Assembly (NCBI GenBank): GCA_947446835.1
Contig: CANFHS010000009.1
Span: forward strand, 1-19,931
DNA: 19,931 bases
Source of the DNA: Bacteriovoracaceae bacterium
Lineage (GTDB): Bacteria > Bdellovibrionota > UBA1018
Reading direction: 5' to 3'
This document shows, one piece after another, positions 14,811 through 19,931 of this stretch; position 1 is the first letter of the stretch; each line of letters opens with the position of its first letter. Made by a program: the position numbers and the translations under genes. Under the pieces are notes generated by a model. It worked only from the letters and a program-made list of their open reading frames with translations. It did not search any database and was not told where the DNA came from.

Positions 14811-14866
14811 GGTCAAGACTGCACGATCAAGACTGCACGATCAGGACTGCACGATCAGGACTGCAG
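14811..14866. repeat. Four 14-bp tandem repeats at the convergent tpr/fliW ends
   Basis: Units start at 14811, 14825, 14839 and 14853, consensus GATCA(A/G)GACTGCAC with one or two changes each. The first three lie in the 78-base gap between the TPR gene and fliW. The last contains the fliW stop codon and final codons. No hairpin plus T tract is visible, so this is not an ordinary terminator. Confidence 0.85.
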
Positions 14867-15412
14867 GCTCTTGACCGTCAGGGAAGGCGGGATGTCGCGG
14901 ATGGACACCGCGCTGCCCTGAGGGGCTTCCTCAGGCTCGTTACCCCGCTGCAGACGCTGGTTCTGCAGGGTCACGATGTGCTGGCGAAGCTCCCGGAACA
15001 TCGGGTGCTTGATCACGTACTCGTTTTCCTGGAGCACGACCTGGCGGGCGATCTGCTCCTTGAGGTTGATCACGAGCGGCGCCTTCAGATTGGCCGTCAT
15101 CTGGGTGATGTCGTCCGGAATCGTCAGGACGCTGAAAACGGCCGACTGGTTGATATTCTCGAGCTTCAGCTCGCGCAGCTCGGAGGCCGAAAGGCGGGCA
15201 GCGTAGTCCGGCTTGAAGATCTTGGGTTCCAGGAGCGGAAACGCGATGTTCGCGTCCTGCATCGACTGGAGCCAGAGGATCAAGGTGTCATCACCCGGGT
15301 CCACGAGACAGAAGTCCGTGTAAGCCGGGAAACCCAAGAGTCCATTCGGGATCCGGATGATTTCGTCGTTTCCGACGGTGAGTTGGCCAAAACGTCCTGT
15401 TTGAACAATCAC
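14855..15412 (-). CDS. fliW: Flagellar assembly factor FliW
   Basis: 185 residues against about 150 in Bacillus. FliW binds CsrA and blocks it, and is itself taken up by free flagellin, so that flagellin synthesis follows export. Core marks are FGQLTVGNDEIIRIPNGLLG (8-27), FCLVDPGDDTLILWLQS, and TANLKAPLVINL with EQIARQVVL. The start is GTG with GAGG six bases upstream. It lies 45 bases after csrA. The C-terminal tail beyond about residue 145 is extra, polar and ends in residues encoded by a 14-bp repeat, so this end may vary between strains. Confidence 0.95.
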   Translation of the reverse strand: MIVQTGRFGQLTVGNDEIIRIPNGLLGFPAYTDFCLVDPGDDTLILWLQSMQDANIAFPLLEPKIFKPDYAARLSASELRELKLENINQSAVFSVLTIPDDITQMTANLKAPLVINLKEQIARQVVLQENEYVIKHPMFRELRQHIVTLQNQRLQRGNEPEEAPQGSAVSIRDIPPSLTVKSLQS

Positions 15413-15457
15413 TCTCGCCTCGATCAGTTACGGTTTAATGAGACTTCTCCAGGGATT

Positions 15458-15682
15458 TCACCCTTTGAGAACTTTTGAGACTTGCGCCATGGCAACCGGG
15501 GCTTTGACCGCTTCCTTGTTCTGGTCCTGGATGGCGGCGTAAACCTCTTCGCGATGGATCTTGGTCTCCTTGGGAGCCTGGATCCCTAGACGAACCTGCT
15601 TACCTTTGATCTGTACCACAACAATCTTGATGTGGTCATCGATCGCGATGCTTTCCCCAAGCTTCCGGGTCAAGACTAACAT
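15458..15682 (-). CDS. csrA: Carbon storage regulator CsrA
   Basis: 74 residues. CsrA is a dimeric RNA-binding regulator that blocks ribosome access at GGA motifs. The RNA-contact residues are present: LTRK with Leu4 and Arg6, and Arg44 in IHREEV. The core IKIVVVQIKGKQVRLGIQAP is typical. The tail after residue 52 (KEAVKAPVAMAQVSKVLKG) is longer than in E. coli. GGAG lies five bases before the ATG and itself holds a GGA motif, with a second GGA 24 bases further upstream (15713-15715, read on the minus strand), so autoregulation is possible. It lies between flgL and fliW in one operon, next to its own antagonist. Confidence 0.96.
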   Translation of the reverse strand: MLVLTRKLGESIAIDDHIKIVVVQIKGKQVRLGIQAPKETKIHREEVYAAIQDQNKEAVKAPVAMAQVSKVLKG

Positions 15683-15770
15683 AAGATCTCCGTCTCTACG
15701 TCGGGCGAGTATTCCGTTACCGGGGACTGCTTTATTCTAACGCCCCCTACCCCGCAACTCTTTGTTTTCA

Positions 15771-16745
15771 TTACTTCAGAAATTCGAGCAGGGTGGGCTG
15801 AATCAGCTTCTGGGAACTCGCAAGTGCGCTACGGAAAACGGTTTCTTCCTTGGCCAGGTCGCTGACCACCTGCGCAATATCCGCGTCTTCGAGGGCCTGA
15901 TTCAGCTGCGCATTGGTCACATTATGACGCTCCAGGGCATTCGTGGAGGATTCCAGGCCCTGGATCCGGGCGCCGACCTTGGCGCGGTTGGCCACCAGGC
16001 GGGCCTGGAGGTCATCAAACCGCTCCAAGGTCGAGCGGATGGAGTCCAGATCCCCGGTCAACAGGCCGATCCGCAGGTTCTGGAGCTCGTCAAAGAGGTT
16101 CACGTTCTCGGCCCGGGGGGTCTCATCCAGCTCCGTGGCGGGCTGGCGCTGCTGGGCCGAGTAGCCCTGCTGGCGCTTGCCGTCGAGGGCGCTTTCGGGA
16201 TGGGTGTTGAAGACATCCAGGCCGGGCAGGTTCATGGACAGGAAGACGTCCTTGGCGATCTCGACCATCATCTGGCCTTGGTCGCCCTGGTAGCGCCCAT
16301 CCGAGTCCACGGGGGGGCGCTGGGTCTTGTAGCCCCCGAACAGGTAGCGGTCGCCGATGCGACGGTTGGCCGCCGAGACGGCCCGATTGAAGAGCTGGGT
16401 CACCTCTTCGGCCACGCCCAAGCGGGTGTCGTTCGTCGAGCTTGCCCCGCTGGCCTGTGAGAGCGCGATTTCCTTGGCACGGATGGCGATCTCGGACATC
16501 TCCTCGAGCGCGTGGTCGGTGTTGTCGAGAAAGCTCTGGGCGAGCCTGGCATTCATCTGGAACTGGTCGTTGTTCACCTTGTCCGTCCTCAGCTCTAGAA
16601 CCTTGGATGCTCCGATGGGATCGTCCGAAGGCGCGTTGAGTTTCTTCAGGGTCGCCTGCTGGCGCTGCAGCCCTTCCATGCGCCCTTTCGAGCGCCTCAT
16701 GCTGTCCCGGATGACCTCGTAGTTGGTTCCTTCAGTCACGCGCAT
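15771..16745 (-). CDS. flgL: Flagellar hook-filament junction protein FlgL
   Basis: 324 residues. FlgL (HAP3) caps the hook-FlgK junction and gives the base on which flagellin assembles; it is exported by the flagellar type III system. The N-terminal D0/D1 helices show LKKLNAPSDDPIGASKVLEL and the flagellin-like IAIRAKEIALSQASGASSTND, then RRIGDRYLFGGYKTQRPPVD. The C-terminal helix has NVTNAQLNQALEDADIAQVVSDLAKEE-type flagellin residues and ends LIQPTLLEFLK. The gene starts eight bases after the flgK stop. A gap of 88 bases to csrA follows in the direction of transcription. Confidence 0.95.
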   Translation of the reverse strand: MRVTEGTNYEVIRDSMRRSKGRMEGLQRQQATLKKLNAPSDDPIGASKVLELRTDKVNNDQFQMNARLAQSFLDNTDHALEEMSEIAIRAKEIALSQASGASSTNDTRLGVAEEVTQLFNRAVSAANRRIGDRYLFGGYKTQRPPVDSDGRYQGDQGQMMVEIAKDVFLSMNLPGLDVFNTHPESALDGKRQQGYSAQQRQPATELDETPRAENVNLFDELQNLRIGLLTGDLDSIRSTLERFDDLQARLVANRAKVGARIQGLESSTNALERHNVTNAQLNQALEDADIAQVVSDLAKEETVFRSALASSQKLIQPTLLEFLK

Positions 16746-16753
16746 GGTTCACA

Positions 16754-18172
16754 TCACCGTTTCAGGTCCAGGACGGTCTTGAGCATCTCGTCTGCCACCT
16801 GGATGACCTTCGCCGAGGCCCCGAACAGGTGCTGGAACTGCATGAGGTTCGCGGTCTCCTCGTCGATCGAGACCCCCGAAATCTGCTCGCGGATCTTGCC
16901 CAGCTGGGTGGTGATGTCCTTGGCCTGGTTCAGGCCATTGCGGTTTCTTGCGGCGATGACGCCCACGTCGCTGATGATGGAATTGTAATAGTCGTCCACG
17001 CTGGCCTGGCCGTCATTGAGGATCTTGGCGTTCTGCAGCCCCGAAAGGGCGATGGCCACGCGGTTGTCGCCGGGAGCGTCGGGCTGGCCGGCCGCGGCGA
17101 TGAAGCTGACGTTCGATTTGACCGCGTCCGAAAGGTCGATCAGCTCGGAGGCGTTCTGCTTGCCGGAAAGCTGCTTGAAGAAGCCCACGCCCGTCTGGCC
17201 ATCGCGGGTGAATCCCTGGGTGTGGATCTCGTTCACGGCGGTCGTGATCCCGTGGGCCAGCTCGTCCAGCTTGCCCAGGATGGTGCTGAGGGTCTTGTCC
17301 CGCACCTCGAGCAGCGCCCCGATCTTGCCGCCGGCCAAGGAGTGGGTGATGGGTCCACCCCCACGGCCTGAGCCCAGGATGTCCAGCGCATTGTCCAGCT
17401 TGCCCTCGCCATCGGCGGGCGTGCGGGACACGTAGAGCTTCTCGGAAATCCCGCCTGCCACGAGCGGTCCGATCCCCTTGAGGTCGACCGTGTACTGGCC
17501 GTCGCCGGACTTGTGCATGGACAGGTCCACGAGCGCTCCCAGCTTCTTGAGCACGGTGTCGCGTCGATCGAGCAGGTCGTTCGGGGTCGAACCCGCGGTT
17601 TCCTGCGTCTTGATCTGCACGTTCAGGTCACGCACCTGCTGGGCCAGATCACTCAGCTCGGTGGTGTAGCCTTCGATGCGATGATCCAGGTGGGCCCGGA
17701 TCTCGTCCACCTCGGAACGCAGGCGCTTGAAATCCTTCACCATGGCCAGCGACGATTCGCGGACCGACTGGCGGACCGCCTCGTTCTCGGGCTCGTTCGA
17801 GAGCTTCCTGAACTCGTTGAAGAACCGGGCCATGAGCCGGTTCAGGCCGTCGCCGCCCATCTCGTTGAAGATGTCCTCGGCCTGGCGCAGGGCCATGTCC
17901 TTCTCTTCCATCTGGGCCAGGTCGCGGCCGGCGTTGCGGATCTGCTTCTCGATGTACTCGTCGTTGATGCGGCCGGTGCGCGAGATGCTGGTGCCGCGGC
18001 CAATCACGTTCTTTCCGATTCCGTCGCGGGCCACTTCGGCCGTCTGGTCGATGCGCTGGCGGGAATACCCCTCGGTCGTCGCGTTCGCGATGTTGTGGCC
18101 GGTCGTGGCGATGGCTGCCTTGGCGGCAACCATCCCGGTCCGGCCCGTATTCATCACGTTCGGAAGACCCAT
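16754..18172 (-). CDS. flgK: Flagellar hook-associated protein FlgK
   Basis: 472 residues. FlgK (HAP1) forms the first junction layer on the hook. The N-terminus holds the rod/hook family signature AIATTGHNIANATTEGYSRQ, and the C-terminus the matching VSIDEETANLMQFQHLFGAS followed by AKVIQVADEMLKTVLDLKR. Between them are a long helical segment and a beta domain with DGQYTVDLKGIGPLVAGG. The size is at the short end for the family, so the outer variable domain is reduced. It follows flgN by 13 bases and precedes flgL by 8. Confidence 0.96.
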   Translation of the reverse strand: MGLPNVMNTGRTGMVAAKAAIATTGHNIANATTEGYSRQRIDQTAEVARDGIGKNVIGRGTSISRTGRINDEYIEKQIRNAGRDLAQMEEKDMALRQAEDIFNEMGGDGLNRLMARFFNEFRKLSNEPENEAVRQSVRESSLAMVKDFKRLRSEVDEIRAHLDHRIEGYTTELSDLAQQVRDLNVQIKTQETAGSTPNDLLDRRDTVLKKLGALVDLSMHKSGDGQYTVDLKGIGPLVAGGISEKLYVSRTPADGEGKLDNALDILGSGRGGGPITHSLAGGKIGALLEVRDKTLSTILGKLDELAHGITTAVNEIHTQGFTRDGQTGVGFFKQLSGKQNASELIDLSDAVKSNVSFIAAAGQPDAPGDNRVAIALSGLQNAKILNDGQASVDDYYNSIISDVGVIAARNRNGLNQAKDITTQLGKIREQISGVSIDEETANLMQFQHLFGASAKVIQVADEMLKTVLDLKR

Positions 18173-18185
18173 CTTCGCCCGACCC

Positions 18186-18701
18186 TCACGCTTCCTGGGA
18201 CAGCAGGCGCGCCCCGGAAGTGGCGCGGTTGACCCTCTGTCCGTGTGACCCGTAGCTGTTCGAGGCCGGCACGCTCTCGCCCAGCACGTTGTGCTTCATC
18301 TGCTGGACGTGCTCGAGCGAGCGCTCGATCAGTCCCCGGTTGTAATCGTTCTGCTCGATGATCCGGCCCGTGAGCACCTGGAGCGCCTGGTAGGCCACGC
18401 GCAGTGCCTCGGCCTGGCGGGATTGGGTGCCCTGGACCAGGATGATGAGCTGGTTGAGCGAAAGGTCGGCCACCGGCTTGCGGAGCGCAAGCGCCAGCCC
18501 GGCCAGTGGCTTGGCGCGACGGGATTCCTCGGCGCGGATCTGCTCAATCAGGGCCTCCTTGGCGTAGGTGGCCTGCTGGACCCCCTGCAGATCGGCCTGG
18601 GTCAGGGCCTCACGTTCCTGGCGAACCAGCTCCAGCAGCTGCCGATGCAGACCGATCATGGTCTGCATCGATTGGTGGATCTGGGCGAGATTGTCTTCCA
18701 C
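18186..18701 (-). CDS. flgN: FlgN-family export chaperone for FlgK and FlgL
   Basis: 171 residues, almost all alpha helix. FlgN binds the C-terminal helices of FlgK and FlgL in the cytoplasm and delivers them to the export gate. The pattern LHRQLLELVRQEREALTQAD, YAKEALIEQIRAEESRR, and the closing NDYNRGLIERSLEHVQQM is that of the FlgN family. I chose the GTG at 18701: AGGAGG lies exactly eight bases upstream (18710-18715), while the earlier ATG at 18740 has no ribosome binding site. Position directly before its clients fits. The 94 bases before it contain several GGA triplets and two short hairpins. Confidence 0.85.
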   Translation of the reverse strand: MEDNLAQIHQSMQTMIGLHRQLLELVRQEREALTQADLQGVQQATYAKEALIEQIRAEESRRAKPLAGLALALRKPVADLSLNQLIILVQGTQSRQAEALRVAYQALQVLTGRIIEQNDYNRGLIERSLEHVQQMKHNVLGESVPASNSYGSHGQRVNRATSGARLLSQEA

Positions 18702-18795
18702 TTCGCAATCCTCCTGATCGCTCCCGGGGATTCTCCCCATCGGGCCGTCCTGGCCCGCGCCCCGGAGGGCGGGAAAAGAAACTCAGCTCAACGTC
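18702..18795 (-). promoter_or_regulatory. flgM-flgN intercistronic leader with hairpins and GGA motifs
   Basis: Inverted repeats GGGGA-ttc-TCCCC (18726-18738) and CGGGCC-gtcct-GGCCCG (18741-18757) stand just upstream of the flgN Shine-Dalgarno. On the mRNA strand there are GGGGAG, CGGGAG and CAGGAGGA, so GGA motifs occur both near hairpins and in the ribosome binding site. This is the layout of CsrA-regulated leaders; no binding evidence exists. Confidence 0.3.
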
Positions 18796-19122
18796 TCAGC
18801 CGATACCGGACGAGAGGTGGTCGTTCACCAGGCGGTCAGCGACCGCGTCGGGATCGACGTTGTAGGCGCCCGCGGCGATGCGCCGCTTGAGCTCCGCGAC
18901 CTTCTCCTCGCGGATCTCGGGTGCGCTGGTGGCCGCCGACTTGACCTTGGCCATTTCCTTGGCCTTGGAGGAGATCTCCGTGTTGGTCGAGCCTTCGATC
19001 ACGGTCTTTTCGGCCTTCTTGGAATCCTCCGCTTGCTGCGCGAGCGCAGCGCGGCCGGACTTCTTGGTGGCCTGGGTTTCGGATCCCTGAACCGGGCTAT
19101 TTCCGGACTGGTTGACCCTCAT
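18796..19122 (-). CDS. flgM: Anti-sigma-28 factor FlgM
   Basis: 108 residues. FlgM holds the flagellar sigma factor FliA inactive until the hook is finished and FlgM is exported. The N-terminal half is disordered (Gln, Ser, Lys and Ala rich). The C-terminal half has the sigma-binding signature REEKVAELKRRIAAGAYNVD followed by PDAVADRLVNDHL. The start is the ATG at 19122, preceded by AAGGAGG at six bases, rather than an ATG 33 bases upstream. It overlaps the flgJ 3' end by 26 bases, so the two are coupled. No fliA is in the window. Confidence 0.93.
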   Translation of the reverse strand: MRVNQSGNSPVQGSETQATKKSGRAALAQQAEDSKKAEKTVIEGSTNTEISSKAKEMAKVKSAATSAPEIREEKVAELKRRIAAGAYNVDPDAVADRLVNDHLSSGIG

Positions 19123-19516
19123 GGGTACCTCCTTGTACGCGAACCGGGGCTCCATGCCCCTCAGGTTGATTGTAACTTTGGGACATCAGGTAAGCAACCA
19201 TCTGCTCGGCCAACCCGACCCCGCCCGAGCGGGCAGCGGTCTTGGCGGTCTCGCTATCCAGCATGCTCCGGTACACTTCCGTGCCCGGGTTTTCCAGATC
19301 CATCTCGTTCTTGGGAACGGTCTGGCGCATCACTTTCATCATGTAATCCAGGAACATGGTCTCCATGCCCTGGGCGGCATCCTTGAGCGCCTGGGGCGCC
19401 TGGGAGGTGTCCACCTGGGGAAGGCGACGCGCGGGAGTCACGGGAGCTGACAACGCGTTGGCGCCCCAGTCCATGGTCCTTGCGGGAAAATAGGGCGGGG
19501 AGGAGACGCTGTTCAA
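19097..19516 (-). CDS. flgJ: Rod-binding protein, FlgJ N-terminal domain type
   Basis: 139 residues from the chosen start. The conserved part is QALKDAAQGMETMFLDYMMK followed by VMRQTVPKNEMD, and ARSGGVGLAEQMVAYLMSQ, the rod-cap/rod-binding domain. There is no muramidase domain, as is usual outside gamma- and beta-proteobacteria, so another enzyme must open the peptidoglycan. The start is a choice. TTG at 19516 has GGGGAGGAG just upstream and overlaps the stop of the small upstream gene as TTGA. An ATG at 19561 has AAGGA directly against it, and an ATG at 19474 has AAGGA two bases before. The rod-binding domain is unaffected. Confidence 0.85.
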   Translation of the reverse strand: MNSVSSPPYFPARTMDWGANALSAPVTPARRLPQVDTSQAPQALKDAAQGMETMFLDYMMKVMRQTVPKNEMDLENPGTEVYRSMLDSETAKTAARSGGVGLAEQMVAYLMSQSYNQPEGHGAPVRVQGGTHEGQPVRK

Positions 19517-19755
19517 GCGCTCCTCCCCGGCTGCGAAGGGAGCGGGCTCTTCGGCGGGCATTCCTTGCCCAAGAGAGCTGAATCAAGACTGGAGCAACCC
19601 ACCATCCTAGCAGGCCTGTATTCCCGTCTCGTTTCCTGGATTTGGTTCTCTAGGTTCGCATCATCCATGATGCTCCGAGAGGCCTCGTCCGCTTCGCAGC
19701 AAACCAATGTCGGTCCGATCAAATCGTCCAAAATGAAGTCTTTCCAGTAGATCAC
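19513..19755 (-). CDS. Small protein of unknown function between flgI and flgJ
   Basis: 80 residues, starting MIYWKDFILDDLIG, with an acidic middle (EADEASRSIMDDANLENQ), three cysteines and a Pro/Ser-rich end. I recognise no family. Evidence that it is real: GTG start with GGAG five bases upstream, start overlapping the flgI stop (GTGA), and its TGA overlapping the best-placed flgJ start (TTGA). Evidence against: it is less GC-rich than its neighbours and its third codon positions are not strongly G/C, and its end would overlap flgJ if that began at 19561. A perfect inverted repeat GCATCAT-cc-ATGATGC (19658-19673) lies inside. If it is not a gene, the 190 bases are an unusually long gap in a tight operon. 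Confidence 0.45.
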   Translation of the reverse strand: MIYWKDFILDDLIGPTLVCCEADEASRSIMDDANLENQIQETRREYRPARMVGCSSLDSALLGKECPPKSPLPSQPGRSA

Positions 19756-19931
19756 ATGATCTCCAGTTCCGCCTGCAGGGCACCGGTTTCCCTCAAGGTC
19801 TGGAAGATGGCGGTCAAATCCTTGGGCTGGACGCCCAGCGCGTTGAGGGCCTTGACGAGGTCCGAGACGCTCGCGCCCTTGATCTCCAACACACGGGCCT
19901 TGGGCCCCTTGCCTCCGCCGCCGCCACCCGC
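19752..19931 (-). CDS. flgI: Flagellar P-ring protein FlgI, C-terminal fragment
   Basis: The last 59 residues, open to the window edge. The segment GASVSDLVKALNALGVQPKD then LTAIFQTLRETGALQAELEIM is the standard end of FlgI, the periplasmic protein that polymerises around the rod in the peptidoglycan layer. The residues just before it are a run of glycines, a variable loop. Presence of FlgI shows a Gram-negative flagellum. Its stop ATGTGA overlaps the GTG start of the small gene downstream. Confidence 0.93.
   Translation of the reverse strand, partial: AGGGGGGKGPKARVLEIKGASVSDLVKALNALGVQPKDLTAIFQTLRETGALQAELEIM

Noticed and set aside
14811..14866. CRISPR or attachment site at the 14-bp repeats
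   Set aside because: Units are contiguous and too short; no integrase, tRNA or cas gene is near.
19562..19751. Sigma-54 or sigma-28 promoter in the flgI-flgJ gap
   Set aside because: I looked on the minus strand for TGGCAC-N5-TTGC and for TAAA-N15-GCCGATAA and found no acceptable match.

Overview
The window comes from a GC-rich Gram-negative bacterium with a flagellum. BamD and FlgI (P-ring) imply an outer membrane. The order flgM-flgN-flgK-flgL-csrA-fliW, with separate FliW and CsrA, points away from enterics and towards a delta-proteobacterial-type lineage (Bdellovibrionota, Myxococcota or similar). That placement is inference; the window has no rRNA or tRNA gene to fix it.

Layout. (1) 2-142: end of an Fe-S oxidoreductase with a CCG domain. 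(2) 253-822: exported proline-rich protein of unknown function, closed by a hairpin terminator. (3) 7601 back to 882, minus strand: a tight seven-gene operon of leucine-type dehydrogenase, 3,5-diaminohexanoate dehydrogenase (kdd), both subunits of adenosylcobalamin/PLP lysine 5,6-aminomutase (kamD, kamE), a MoxR-type AAA+ ATPase, a VWA-domain protein and a small ribbon-helix-helix protein. (4) 7867-9444: divergent secreted coiled-coil protein with a Met/Gly/Asn/Gln repeat tail. (5) 9662-9871: cold-shock protein between two strong terminators. (6) 12540 back to 10022, minus strand: an M20-family protein and an AstA-family succinyltransferase, start and stop overlapping. (7) 12630-14776, plus strand: BatE-like TPR/SH3 protein, BamD, TPR protein. 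(8) 19931 back to 14855, minus strand: flgI (partial), a small unknown gene, flgJ-type rod-binding protein, flgM, flgN, flgK, flgL, csrA, fliW.

How the genes work together. Region 3 encodes the middle of the lysine fermentation route: KamDE moves the terminal amino group of beta-lysine to give 3,5-diaminohexanoate, and Kdd deaminates this to a 3-keto acid. The lysine 2,3-aminomutase and the later cleavage genes are not in the window. The MoxR gene shares an ATGA junction with kamE. Because MoxR/VWA pairs serve elsewhere as maturation or reactivation machines for metalloenzymes, and because KamDE inactivates itself during turnover, a reactivase or cofactor-loading role is the most interesting hypothesis here. 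Region 8 is a flagellar rod/hook-junction operon ending in the CsrA-FliW switch. flgI, the small gene and flgJ are joined by GTGA and TTGA overlaps, which supports the small gene being real.

No phage, insertion sequence, CRISPR array or RNA gene was seen. The longest stretches without a gene are 7602-7866 (divergent promoters with a 14-bp palindrome), 9445-9661 (3' region with hairpins, then the cspA leader) and 9872-10021 (terminator).
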